Position numbers and translations under genes: made by a program. Shown here piece by piece: positions 15,501 through 30,500 of a stretch of 64,000 bases of DNA. The DNA is from Dryomyza anilis (Eukaryota > Arthropoda > Insecta > Diptera > Dryomyzidae): positions 88,610,349 to 88,674,348 of the forward strand of contig OX638131.1 in the NCBI GenBank assembly GCA_951804985.1, given 5' to 3'. The notes under the pieces were generated by a model. It worked only from the letters and a program-made list of their open reading frames with translations, ran no database searches and had not been told where the DNA came from. Every line of letters begins with the position of its first letter. Position 1 is the stretch's first letter.

Positions 15501-18500
15501 GCAAAATCATTTATTGATACATTTTTGGACGCAAATAACATTTTTAGCGAATGTGTTTGCTCAATACATGAAAATGGCAAAAATGTCATTGCTAGACCAA
15601 TGAATGGTGTACAATTAATGTTGATTGCTGTATTTACGTCGATTATTTTATTCTGTGTAGAGATCCCTATAGATATACCAAAAGTCACCTGAAATGATCC
15701 TAATCAGAATCGACTAGTTTAATATGAAATGCAAAACTCTTGCAGCATTAATTACAACATGACTGACATTTAAAGGACAAGATGGGCCTGCCGATGGAAG
15801 AAAGAGAACGACCCTGAACAAGAGCAAGAACAAGACTACCATGACTAGTTCTTCATATTGTATTTTCTCATTACCGAGTCACTGCTACTGTTTCTCGTTT
15901 TGAGATTAAAAAAATCCAAAAAGTATTTCAAAAATCACTGGCGTTGATTTTTTTTCTTTGCATTAACTCCCAATTTAGCCTGAAAAATGCCTATCGATTG
16001 AAATGGTTGTCTCAAATAAAACTTTATAAATGTTTCAATAATTATTTAAAATTTGATTTATTTAAAACCGTTTTTATGACAATAGCTACTTGTAAAATAT
16101 TTATACGCAATTATTTTATAACTCGTCGTATTATTAGCAAATATAGAAAATATATCAATATATAAAACATCAAAAAAAAAATCGATTAATTCTTCCAACT
16201 GACATTTACGGAACGTCTGGGCGTTCGCACTGGCGAAGTGGTTCTACGTTTTCCGCCTCGCTTTTCGAATGCATCCTCATCGGAGGTATTCATATTCTCT
16301 TGATTTTCCTCAACAATACCCTCCATGGGTGGTGGGGGAAAACGTGTATAAGAATTTGCCGATAGCTTACGTTCCGGTATGAGACCCGACGAAATATACT
16401 TCCAGGGTGTGGTAATTTTTTCCTCAATAATTTTATTAAGTTTATCCAAAAGTTTAATTTTCAGCTCATGCAACTCATGCGTATCCGTGAAGGATATCTC
16501 ATGTTTGAGAATGTCACAGCGTTTGTCCTGCAGCCGCAGACGCCAACTGCGATGCCAATAGTAGGCGGCGATGCCCATCAAAATAATAATAATTTGTAGA
16601 TTCTGTGTGAATTCAAAGATGGTATCGTGCTGCTCACTGAAATTGGGCATTTGGATTTTCTTGAAGAGCAAGGACATGGTGCGCTTGCAATCGCCCAGCC
16701 ACAGCATCGGCAGAATGCACATGACCATGATGTAGAGGCCATTGATGGTCGACTGAGTCTGGGTGTAGAACACTTCGTAGGCGTTCATTGTGTAGTTGTG
16801 GTTTTGCTTTAACGACGACAAACGCGCTTGTTTTTAATTTCTAATTTATTTCTTTTTTATTTTTTATATTTTGTTGATTGATTGAAAGAAAAAACCTTAA
16901 CAATGAGATGTGATTGAGATTTTTTCGAAGTGAAAATTGTTTCGACAGTTACCAAATCTGTTTTTAGTATTTTTGAAACAGAAGTTTAAAAGTGGAAATA
17001 GCCTTCGCAACGATGTAGGGGATGTAGCTCAGTGGTAGAGCGCTCGCTTTGCATGTGAGAGGCCCCGGGTTCAATCCCCGGCATCTCCAGATTTTTTTTT
17101 ATTTGAACAATTTTTATTATAATATTTTAATATAAGAAAGGTATTTTTTTATGCTTACTTGCATAAAAAATAACAAACAGTTAATATTATATTTGACAGA
17201 CAAATTTATTTTTTTATTTTTATTTCAATATTGAAATTGTCACTTTAACTGCCGATTTCCATCGATGAACTTTAACTCACAGTTAAAAGTTTTTTGCAAC
17301 CGGGCCTTATTTAATTATATGAAAGATATAATTTTTCCCCTTTTTTCATTTTTAAAATAAAATATAAATAATATATATCGAAAATTAAATTATTACTAAA
17401 TTATGTGATAAACTAAGGAATTAATGTGACAGCCGTCACATTAATTCCATGTTCCAACTTCTTTTAAAAATGTATTCAAATTTTAAACTGTTCGAATTCG
17501 GTATTTTGCAGTTCCAAAATTAAATTTTGAAATAAAATCAGGGACTAAAAAACCTTTATCGGCAACGTTTCTAATTTCAAGATTTTTTAAATAGCGGTTC
17601 CGGTTTCAACAAAAAAAAAAATATACGGGTTCTGATTCCGGTTCTTTGCGGTTTCTATCAGGGACTAAAACCATTTAAAATATTGGTTTCGGTTCTTTAC
17701 GGTTTTTGACAGGGACTAGAATCATTTAAAACATAGCTTTCGGTTCTGGTTTCGGTTATTTGCGATTTCTGACAGCGACTAAAACCCTCTAAAATGTCGA
17801 TTCTGCTTCCAAAATATTTAAAATATCGGTACCGGTTCCAACCAAAAACGGTTGCGATACCTGTTTCGATTCTGTGCGGTCCCTGAATACAATATAAACA
17901 TTTTTAATAGAATTTAAACATTTTGGGTCCAGTTTAACGAATTAAATTATAATTTTTTTGTAAAATTTGTTCTTTTTCTTATTTTTAATCTTTAATACAT
18001 TTAAAATATTTTGTAGACGAATTATAAAAATATATTTTAAAAATATGTAGCCTCTAACATATATTTTTCATTACTTTCATTTTAATTATTTTTATATTTT
18101 GATATAGGGGATGTAGCTCAGTGGTAGAGCGCTCGCTTTGCATGTGAGAGGCCCCGGGTTCAATCCCCGGCATCTCCAATTTTTTTGTTTTGTTTTTATA
18201 AATTTCAATGTCTTTGTAGAAAGAAAATTAACACAAAAAAAAGGTTTACAAGAAATATGTTTAATATAATAAAAAATAATTTATTAATATTATATGTTTT
18301 CAATTCATATTCAGATTCAAGGGTATTTTCGATGATAAAACCATTTTATTTTCAAAAGACGTATTTTAGACTTCTAAATACAATAAAACATAAAAAGTAA
18401 GTAGTTCTGTTTCGGTCAAATATATGTCAAATTTGAAAAAAAGGATTTTCAAAAATTCAAGAGACTTTTAGTTTTTTATTTTTTTTCTAAAATTTATAAT

Positions 18501-21500
18501 GCACGTTTTAGGCGCTATTTAATTATTTGATTTATAGTAAAAGAGAAAATTAAAAATAAAATAAACTACTTATGCGACAACCTTGATCTCTTTGGAGGCA
18601 AACCGGACGATAATCATCATCAGCTGATTTGTCTCGTCTAACTACGAGTTGACACAATTTGGAAATAGAAAAATAAAAAAACAAAAATATGCTTTATTAA
18701 ATAATTGCCATTGATATCATCAATTCACTTGACACTCACCCCTAATTAAGAGATTTGTCATAAAAATAGAAAATATATCGCTTGCATTGAAAACATGATT
18801 TTGCAAATGACATAATCTGCAATAGTTAAGAAATATTTATAATGCATAGTTTTTATAATAAACTATATTAAATTGTATTCATATTTTATATAATAAACTA
18901 TATTACATTTTTGAAGAGTTGGACTATTGAAATTTAGCAGCCACACCCAACAATATGTAAAGCCTATTGACAGACCACATAGAGACTACGACAGAAGGCA
19001 TATATAGACCGAAAAGACAGACATATAGACAGAAAGCAAAATTTAACAATTGAAATGATTTTAATCTGGGTCTGGTCAATAACTCAGTCAAGCGTTGAAT
19101 GAGTCAAGTGTTTTTACTTTTACTTGTTGAGGGTGTGGAAAATTTAATGCAGGCCAAAACATGTGCGTAGTAGGTGGATTTATAAAGGGGAACAAACACA
19201 TAAATATTACAGCAAACAAAATGTATTGTAGCAAACAAACTTTATTATAGCATAGAAAATGTGTTTGTAACAAACGATGTAGCAAATAAGATATTTTTAC
19301 AGCAAATATGACATTTCTCAGCCAATAATGTATGTTTACAAAGTATTGGTTGTTACCACAATAATATCTTCATTGTGATATGTTTACAGAAAATATATTA
19401 TGTTTACAATAATAACTATTAATAAACTGTTAATTAAAAAGAAAATGGTCACAAAAACTTATTATGTTTATCACAATTAATTAAAAAGAGCATACATATT
19501 ACAGCAAATAAAATGTGTTTGTGGCAAACGAAGTAGCAAATAACATATTTTTACAGCAAATATCACATTTCTCAGCCAACAATGTATGTTTACAAAGAGC
19601 GAAAACTTTAAATATTGGTTCTGGCACAATAATATCTTTATTTAGATATGTTTACAGAAAATTTATTATGTTTACAATAATAATTATTAATGAATTTTTA
19701 ATTATAAAGAAAATGGTCACTAAAGCATATTATGTTTACCACAATTAAATAAAAAAAAGCACTCTGTTTCCCCGTTTTTCACTAGAAAATTAAATTGTTT
19801 CTAAAAATTCAATTTTTCACTAAAAATTCAATATTTTCACATAAAATTCAAAACAAATCAAACGAAATTTTCACCAAAATTTAATTTTTTACTAATATTA
19901 AAATGTTCATTAAAAATTAAATTTTTCATTAAAAATTCAATTTTTACTAAAAAAAAAAAATGTTTTCACATAAAATTAAATTTTTCACAAAAATTAAATT
20001 TGCCACTAAAATTAAAAAAAACTAGACTAAAAATTCAATTTTTCACTAAAAAATTCAATTTTTACTAAAAAAAAAAATCACTTAAAATTCAATTTTTCAC
20101 TAAAATTAAATTTGCCACTAAAAATTCAATTTTTCACTAAAAATTCAATTTTTCACTAAAAATTAAATTTTTCACTAAAAATTAAATTTTTTACTAAAAA
20201 TTAAATTTTTCACTAAAAATTCAATTTTTAACCAAAAATTAAATATTTAACTAAACTAAAAATTAAATTTTTCACTAAAAATTCAATTTTTCACTAAAAA
20301 TCCAATTTTTCACTAAAAATTCAATTTTTCACTAAAAATTCAATTTTTAACCAAAAATTAAATATTTAACTAAACTAAAAATTCAATTTTTCACTAAAAA
20401 TTCAATTTTTCACTAAAAATTCAATTTTTCACTAAAAATTCAATTTTTCACTAAAAATTCAATTTTTCACTAAAAATTCAATTTTTCACTTAACATTCAA
20501 TTTTTCACTAAAAATTCAATTTTTCACTAAAAATTCAATTTTTCACTAAAAATTCAATTTTTCACTAAAAATTCAATTTTTCACTAAAAATCCAATTTTT
20601 CACTAAAAATTCAATTTTTCACTAAAAATTCAATTTTTCACTAAAAATTCAATTTTTCACTAAAAATTCAATTTTTCAATCAATTTTCCATTTTTCATTA
20701 TATTTTCAAATTTTCACTAAATTTTCAATTTTTCACTAAAAATTCAATTTTTCACAAACAAAGTTAAATTTTTCACTAAAAAATTAAATTTTTCACTTAA
20801 AGTTAAATTTTTCACTAAAAATTAAAATTTTTGCTGAAATTAAAATTTGTCACTAAAAATTCAATTATTCACTAAAAATTCTACTTCTCACTAAAAGTTC
20901 AATTTTTCACTAAAAATTTAAATTTTAACTCAAAATTCAATTTTCATTAAAAATTCAAATTTTCACTAAAAAAAATAATATTCCTCCAAAAATAATATTT
21001 TAAAATAAAACCTTTCAGTAAAAAAAATCCTCTTTGCTACTTTACGCAAAATTCCAAGAACTGTAAACGATTAATTTAATTAACGTTTAATAAGTTTTTT
21101 TGTTTTTTTTTTGTACGGCAACCAGTTGTCCTTGTGCCATTGGCCCGCTAGACAACGAATTGTGTGCGAATAATCCATTGATTACCAGACAAGTTGCCTG
21201 CTAAATACGTAACTACAAAATACGATACTTAAAGTCAATAACCATTCATTCATTCGATCGACGACACGTACAATGGGTTTTGGTTCCATACTACACAACA
21301 CATACATTTTAACTGTCATTCCCATTGACTATATTATAGTTGAGTAGTAAGTGAGGATCGTGTTTAGTCGTTAATCGTGTTCGTTAGCTATAAACAGTAC
21401 CGCCTTCGCCACTAACCTGTTCTATAGATCACAACTAAATGTCAGATAAATCAGAATATGCAAGGAAATCTGAAAGTATTTTTCAAATTCTGAATTGTGT

Positions 21501-24500
21501 TTGAAGTTGGCACAGACGCAGTATAAAAATTTTAATTGTAACTGAGAAATTAAATTCGTTAAATGAAAAATTTAGTTTAAATTAAAATTGAAATATTTGC
21601 GGATTTATTTTGTTTTTACTAAAAAATTGATTTATTTGCTGAAAAAATTAATTTTACCTGAACATTTTTGAGCTATAAAATTATGTTTTACTAAAATTTT
21701 AATATTTAAATATAAATAAACATAATAAGCAATTTCCGAAAAAGTTTACTGGAATTATATGATTTGTGCATTCTTTTGAGTTTTACGTACAGGGTGACAA
21801 CGAATACATAGTTTTTATTTAACGCATAAATGCTGCATACTTTGGGGTGAATGAGAAAAAACGATTTGTTATTAAAATATACGGATATCAATTGAACTCC
21901 AATCGAATTTCATATGAAATATGTAAACAAATAGTTTTGAATTAAATGCGACAATATAATTTTTTTTTCCAAACGAATACAAATCGTTTAATAAAGGGTT
22001 TTTTAATAAGAGCGCTACAAAAGTTTTTTTAAGGTTTTTTTTAAGATTTTTGACATTTCTCTTCAGTAAGGTTTGCCATTTCATGTTGGAAAGATATACG
22101 AGCCAACAACGAGTCGAAATTATTAAAATTTACTACCGAAATTCGAATTCGTATATCTTTCCATCATGAAATGGCAAACCTTACTGAAGAGAAATGTCAA
22201 AAGAGCGGCAAGAAATATGGCGTCGTTTGCTGTCCCTGTCGCTCTACTTTTGTAGCGTCCCATTTGAAAAACCCTATAGAAAGCTACCCAGCAGGAAATA
22301 GCCTCATTGACGACATGGTCATCAATGATGAATCGAGGACATTAGAAAATTTGTTATTGATGAATATGTCTACAACAATTTCATAAATGACATTGTATTA
22401 AAGACGTCATACAGCATATGTCATATATATGGGTGAAAATTTGTCAACCGTACCCGCTTCAAAAATTTCAATGTAATTTGGTGAACAAGTAATATAAGTG
22501 GGCCTCATTAAAACCTGTTAAGGAGGATGGACTAGTATGGTTGTCGAGATATTGGGGTTCAAATATGGCAATTTTGAACTCGTAGGCTTGTATTGAATTA
22601 TTTATAATTTATATCAGAGTAGCTTAATTGTAAACGTCTATAACTGCTTTAGAAAGTATTTTTCATGAGCTTTAAAATAAAAATAATTATTTTGGAATAA
22701 ATAATTTTTTTAACCAAAATTATTGCATTTTAAAAACGTTTTTGCAGTTTTTGAAAAATAGTAAGTTTTTATTTCTCGCTTGCTACAACTAGCTACGCAA
22801 GCTAAGTTTGTATGAAAAACATCATTTACGCTAATACAAGCTTACGCGGTCAAAATTGCCATATTCGTGCCAAGACAATCATTTGTGACTTCATTGATGA
22901 ATGACGTGCATGACATCGTTTATGCTACATCACGCATGAATCAGTGGACATTTGTATGAAAATGTCATCAATGCTTTGCAGGGCAAAAATGCTATCGGTC
23001 ATCGATGTTTCTGACCTGACATAGGGGAATCATTCCTGCTGGGTAAGGAATTGAAATAAATTGAAAATTAATAATTTGCACTAAGACATGTTATGTTTTG
23101 TACTATAATATGTACTAAGGGCCAGTTTTTCAGTGCTAGTTGAACTTTGTATGTGGTTTAAACTTCGTCTAAATTCAAAATCGATTTTTTCAGTGAACTT
23201 CAACCATCTTTTAAACTTAGTTTAAACGACCGATGCTGATGGTTTAAACTACGTTTAAACTTTCAAAGTTTTTGACATGAATTTTTTTCACAACACTTTT
23301 CACTATTTTCTGTCGCTGCGCTGTTTCACCAATTATTATTAATTTTTGTATTTTTGCACACTACGCATTTAAACAAAGTCTCACGTGCACTTTAGTTGCT
23401 TTAAATTTAAAAATTCATTAATTTTATTTTTCTGAAACAATTTTTTTATTTATTTAATTTTGAATGACATTTATCAGAAGTCAAAATCGAGAGAATTATT
23501 TGTCATTTGCCTGTGGTGCCATATGTATTGTCTTGGTCTGTGTTCATTTTAAACTATCACTGAAAAACTGCTAACCAAATTAAACGACGTTTAATTTAAA
23601 GAGAAGATTAATTAAACGGAGTTTAAACTACGTTTAAACGAGCACTGAAAAACTGGACCTAAGACATCATATACAACAACGTTTGTTTACAAAATTTTCG
23701 TATGAAATTCAATTGAAAACTAATTTAATCGAATTTCAAAGATTTGACAGCAAAAACAAACAAATAAATATTCGACAGTACCTCAAAGGAGATGAATTCG
23801 ATTGAAATGCGTTTATTTCAATAGAGCACACATATTATTGATAGTAATAAATGAAAAAAAAAAAAATACTCGCCCAACGTGGGGCTCGAACCCACGACCC
23901 TGAGATTAAGAGTCTCATGCTCTACCGACTGAGCTAGCCGGGCATATTCTCATCGGTAGGCAAAAATAGTTCTTCTACACTTTACCCTAGTTTTACAGTA
24001 AAACAACGTTAAATATATCGAATATAGTTCCTATGAGAATTTCCTGGCGTTCCGGACGAGACATTCGTACGCTTAAAACTTTAATATCTCGAAGGAAAAT
24101 TAATTAATTTACTTGATTTTTTTTTGCTCAAGTATTATTTAAATAGGACTAAAAAAATTAGAGAATTCTATAAGGTAGATCAAAAGATATAAATTAAATC
24201 AAAAGATATAAATTAAATTATATTAAATTGAAATAATAACATTTTTTGATTTATTTTAAAAAATAAGTGAAATCATGTGCTTTCTTTGTATATTTACTCT
24301 TTATTCCTAAAATATATATAGTTTTTTTATAGTAAATCACAGAAAAATTGCAGACGGGGCATTCCGGACGGGACAAAAAATTCCGTATAGAAAATATCAG
24401 TACGATTTTTTTGAATTATTTTTGAACATAGCTGAAACAATTTACTTTATTTTTGTATATGTACACTTTGTTTCTAAAGTTTACAGTTATTTCGTAATAA

Positions 24501-27500
24501 ATCGCAGAATAATTCCGGACGTTCCGTATGGAAATTTTCACTACGATTTTTGCTAAAAAATAATTTTGTATATGATGTCCAGATGTTTTTTTAAGTTTTT
24601 TAATTATTTTTTTTTTTTACTATTTTTGTAAAGAGTATATATTTGATACAGAGTTTCCATACAGGTGGTTTCGCTGCCACTTTTGTCAATTAAATTCAAA
24701 CATTGGTTAGGTGGAAATTGAAACGAAAATGTTGTCAACAGACACATTTTCAAATCAATATTCTGATGTTTTTTTGGCACATTTTTGGCCAGACAAATCA
24801 TTAGAATTTATAAGGCGTTGGATTGCAATATATCTTGGTAAGTTTGGTTGCAAATTAATCGCGAACAGATCCAGTTTTTTGCACTGTTTTCCTCTGTTAA
24901 CTTCAATCTGTAATTTCTTTTGCCATTTCATGATGGAAAGATATACGAATTCGAATTTTGGTAGTAAATTTTAATAATTTCGACTCGTTGTTGGCTCGTA
25001 TATCTTTCCATCATGAAATGGCAAACCTTGCTGAATAGAAATGTCAAAAGAGCGGCAAGAAATATGACGTCGTTTGCTGTCCCTGTCGCTCTACTTTTGT
25101 AGTGTCCCTGTTGAAAAACCCTTGAAAAAAACTTTTGTAGCGCTCTTATTGAAAAACATTTTATGATAATAAATGTATCTTTTTGGTTCTGGACTGGACA
25201 ATACCCTTATACAAAACCCTTATACAAATATCAAAATTTTTCCGTTATTTTAGTTTCAATGGTTATTTTTAAGCTTTGAAATATTAATAAAGATTGTCTG
25301 GAAAAACAGAAAATACATTTTTTAATCTGTATGTCTTTAAAGTTAGTTAAATTGGTTACTCAAAGTACAAATTGGTGTCTTTACAAGTTGTGTAGAAAAA
25401 TAAAAAAATAGGTTTTTGATCTGAATTACTGAATTTTTAACACCACTTAAATTATTGCGGTTGATAAACAATTTTATAGACGGGGGTGCGTGTATTAATT
25501 ACAAATTGTATAAACAAATATTGCTAATTGCAAATAATCTCAATGCGGTTTAGTCAGTCAATAGTATATTTGTCTGTAGTGCAAAACTGAAAATTATTGA
25601 GCACATTAATTCGCGAAATAAATTAACAGAAAACCAAAACAAAAACAAAAAAATACACCTTCTAAAACACCCACAACACAAATAATTCTTTCAAACCAAA
25701 AATAATTTTTAATTGCAAATTTATTATGCATTTTGTGTTGTTCTAAATTTGGGGTGTTTGCTAAAAAAGCTATAAAAAAATACAATAATTTAAAACCTAA
25801 TAAATTTCACATGTGGCCCACAACAATGCCAAATAGGGCAGCCCCCATGTAAGTGACTCACGCACGCACGCAAACACTCAGAGGAGTTCAACGTTGACTG
25901 ACTAACTGACGGACAGGCGAACGTCCAATTGTTTTCAATTCAAACACCACCATCAACAAAACTCATTCAGACACTTTTGATTACACTGTTCAACACTGAT
26001 TTGCAGACATAAAAAATAAATACCCTATGTTTTCAGTTTTCGAAAACAGGTATTTATGACATAACTTTCATAATACTAACTAATACCAACTATCAAAATT
26101 TCCATACATCAAAATTAGCCATGTGAGCTAATCTTACTTACCAAATAAATATATTTCAATCGATTTCAACTGACCTAGCTCAGTGGCACGAATTAAATTG
26201 GGAATATTAAATATTTCAATGTTGAGCCCGAGAAAATTTCAAACTTGCCTTGATTTTTGTGTTCAGGCCTATAGTAAATTCGACAAGGTATTTTTTTACA
26301 TTAGCCACACCACACAAAATTTTTGGCAGGGTCAGGACAATTCAGAAGTTCAGCTGTGTTTTTTTCTGACACTTCCCAATAAACCAAAAGGCACGTTCCG
26401 TATTTACGGGCATAAACACCGTTTACGGCAGCCGTTTACGGAACGTAAACGGAACACGTTTTACATATGAAATGAAATTTAAAATACGGCCCATTCCGGA
26501 AATGGCCCGTAGATACGGCAATAAAACGTGAATGCGTGAACGTATTTACGGGTCGTAAACGGAACTTCTTTACGGTACTTTAAAGCAATGAATGAACGTA
26601 AAAGGCACGTAAATACGACCCGTAAACGGAACGTATAAAAGGAACGTAAAGGGAACGTAAATACGGCATGAAAATGGGACGTAAAAACAGTGCCGTATGC
26701 GTGCCATATGTAAGGCTTTATATAAAATCAAAATTTTATAATTGTAGAAAAATACATTATTTGCGCATAACTGAACGTATATTTTCAGCATTCTTTAGAT
26801 TCCACCTTTTGCCATTTATTAACATGTAGAAAATTTCATAGATCAATTCTTATTTATATTTTTATAATTTCGAATGAAAAATATTTTTAAATCATGAAGA
26901 ATAAAAAAACCCACCATTATAGTCATAAACATATTTCTTTAAATTAAGTAACGCCGTAAAGTTACCATTTTTCACGTTTATTAGCCTATTTACGGTAGCT
27001 GCCGTTTCTGAGCCGTAATTATGTGCACGTAACGTTGCCGTACTTCGCACGTAAAAATGTTTTTTTTGTATTTTCAATCGAATTTACGGTAAAGGGCGCT
27101 TTTGTACCGTAATTACGTGGCCGGAACGGTGCCGATTTTTGTACGTAGAAATTGATATCCGTATCTACTACCGTATTTACGGCTAGACCCGTATTTAACA
27201 CGTAATATTGTGCCGTAATGTCACCGCATACCCGTTCTCACAACCGTTTTTATGTTTTAGTCCGTATCTGTGTTTATTGGGTTCCCAAAATATTCTATTT
27301 GTCTGTGTGTATGATGGAAATATGCTCGAAATATTCTTTAAAAAATTGCACAAATTTAGTCTCGGGTATCCCCCAGACAAAATATATGGCAGGATCGAGA
27401 CAGTTTAGAAAAATTTTCGACATATTTCAAACAGACTAAGGCGGAGTTTGTATAACAAGTCTGTTTTTTCCCCATTACCAAAACCTTTCGAAAATATTAC

Positions 27501-30500
27501 AATTATCTGTGTGTTTGCCGGAAATATGACCGAAATATGCCTGGAAAATGACAAGAATTTTGTCTCGGGTTAACCATTATTTTTGGCAGTTTTTAGCGTT
27601 AAAATAGAGTTAATATGTTCAACAAAATTAAATCCTACCTCAGAATAAATATTTGGCATGGTCGAGGCTGTTTAAAACCACATTACTTATATTTCTAACA
27701 GACAAAGGCAGATTTTGTCTCAAAACCTGTCTTTTATTTGCCTTTTTCCAAAATATGCCGTGAATTTGCCATTAAAATTCCACAAAATTTTACAACCTAC
27801 TGAAATAAAATTTTTGGCATTTTTCTGGAATATTTCGGGCATATTTTTGGCAAACGCACAGATAAATAGAATATTTTGGGAAGTGTATAGCAGATTGTAA
27901 ATTTTTGTGGAATTTTTATGACAGATTCACGACATATTTAGGGAATGGACAGAAAATGACAGCTCTTGATACAAACTCCGCCTTAAACTGTCTGAAATAT
28001 TTCAAGGAAATGTTTCTGAACTGCCTCGACCCTGCCAAAAAAAAATTCTGGCGCTACAACCTTTCCAAAATATTCAAAATAATTAAATTTTAATACATGG
28101 CCCAAATACAAATATGACATGATCCAACTTTTTAAAGAACTTTCAAAATATATAGGATATAGCAATAATCGGGTTGTTTCAAAAAAAAAAAAAAAAATAC
28201 TTTTAATGTCCGTCCTAAAATAAAAGTTAACTCGAGAAAGTGGTAGATCCCAAAAAAAACCATTTTATTATTCCTTAGCCCTTCTTTATCATCATAGTTT
28301 TCTTATTTGATTCCAGATCATCAATAATGACATAGACAAAAGATGCATTTTTGTTTGGCAGTGTTTTACGCCAACTGTGACGCCGAACGATATACTTTAT
28401 TGTTTTTTTTTTTTTAATATGTAATACATTTTAGGCGCAAAATCATACTATGAATGATCATCAAAGAGTTCAGTGTTTTGTTGAAATGTCTATTTTAAAT
28501 CGCGGTTGAACGTGTTTATTTTTTTTTTTCTGATCAATTTCGTTGTTTTTTTTTATTGTACCTGTCTGTTACATATTTGGAAAATGCAATGTTTTTGTTT
28601 AAATTAAATCTATATATTGTGCTAATGAATAATACAACATTTCAGTTATAATGACTCATTGAGCTGTTGTTTAGATCTATAAATAGATTTGCAGGGACAT
28701 TTTATAATTTTAAGTTGGTGTTACAAAAGGGTAAACGTTGATATTTTTTAAATTAACTTAATAACGATGCCATCAAATTATAAACATACAAAAAGTCTTA
28801 AATCATAAAACATTTAAACTCAACATTTTTATAATTATCATAATTCCATACATACTGAGAGACAAATGTGTTAATATTAAATAAAATTGAGTTAAAATTG
28901 AACACACTACTAACATGTATTCTCTGAAAAAGGCGCTGGGAATTATATGATGTCGTGACATCGAACACAAAGTGTTTCAGTTTAGCGCATAAATGCTGCA
29001 TAGTCTTAGGGGCATTTTACGAAGACTCGATTTTTAGAACCAGTTTTTTGTTTTTAGTTTTCAATTCAAATTCTTTAGCTTTGTGTACGATTTACATATC
29101 GTCACTATCATGCCAAAGGGGCGAATGTGCAATTTTTGACATTTGCGTTTATCCTCAAGTATGCTGTGCCAAAATCGCGTGTCGTTTTGTTGGATATTTC
29201 TAGCCACAAAAGATAAAACCAAAAGGGCGACTTTGAAAAATTGAAAATCTTGTCATGCCAAAAGGGCGAATCTTTTCGTTTTTTCGCCATAACTTTTAAT
29301 TGGAATAAAATAAAATAGTGGTGTAAAGGCATTTATTGTTTGTATTCAAAGTACCTATCGTTCTGCATCATTAATTAAAAATGTTTTGCCAAACATTAAT
29401 TTGCCATTTGTTATTTGCAGGAAAAAATGTTACGCAAAATATTTTTAAATAATGCTGCAGTTCGATAGGTGCTTTAAAAACAAACAATTAATATCTTTAC
29501 ACCACTATTTTATCTTGTACCAATAAAAAATTAAAGCAAAAAAACGAAGAAATTGGAAAAATTGAAAATCTTGTCATGCCAAAAGGGGCGAATCTTTTCA
29601 ATTTTTGCTAATGGTACAAGATAACATGGTGATGTAAAGGTATTAATTGTTTGTTTTTAAAGCACCTATCGAACTGCATCATTATTTTAAAATATCTTGC
29701 CAAACATTTTTTTCCTGCAAATAACAAATGGCAAATTAATTTTTGACAAAATATTTTTAGATAATTATGCCAATAGATAGGTGCTTTAAAAACAAACAAT
29801 TAATGCCTCTACAATACTATTTTATCTTGCGCTAATAAAAAGTTATAGCATACAAATCAAAAATATTTGCGTTTTGATCTGGATATAGTCTCACAAAATC
29901 CGTATTTATAATTCAGTAGGTTGTCCAAATCTAAAGATATTTTATATACGTTATAGTAATTGACGAATCAACTAAAATAATAGAAAAAAATTAAAAAAAA
30001 TATAAATTGTTCTAATTTTTAAAGCACTTCAAACTTTAAAATTTGATTTCCCAACATTTTTAAAAATGCACATTCGACAGTGGCATGACTCATTATTACT
30101 ACTTTCATATTTAAAACTAATATTATAAAAGTAAAATGTAACAATGCTTTATAAATATTAAGTTAACTTCTTAGCTTATTAACAGTCATTTGAAACGCGT
30201 TTAATTACGCCAAAGTAAGTAATACATCATCATAATAAAGTCACTTCATAAAATGAATACTTTCATGTACCATAGAGCTCCACGCATTAAGTGTTATATG
30301 ATATACAACACTTGAAATGATTACAAACAAAAAATAAAAAAACACAACCTAAAAAACTCAAAAAAAAAAACAAACAAATATTACAAAGAAATAAATAAAC
30401 AAATAGAAAACATAATACTACGTTAAAGTATAAATTTTGCAATAGTAATAGTATTTAACTTTACTTCGCTGGGCTCGAATATTTTGTTATTTGCAGCTAT

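Noticed and set aside
15944..16165. Plus-strand 73-codon frame rich in Lys, Ile, Phe and Tyr
   Set aside because: Its composition is that of AT-rich DNA; it might belong to the decayed region upstream but nothing supports it alone.
16789..16821. Longer start of the nested gene using TTG at 16819-16821
   Set aside because: No ATG in that extension, while the ATG at 16786-16788 has a good fly context.
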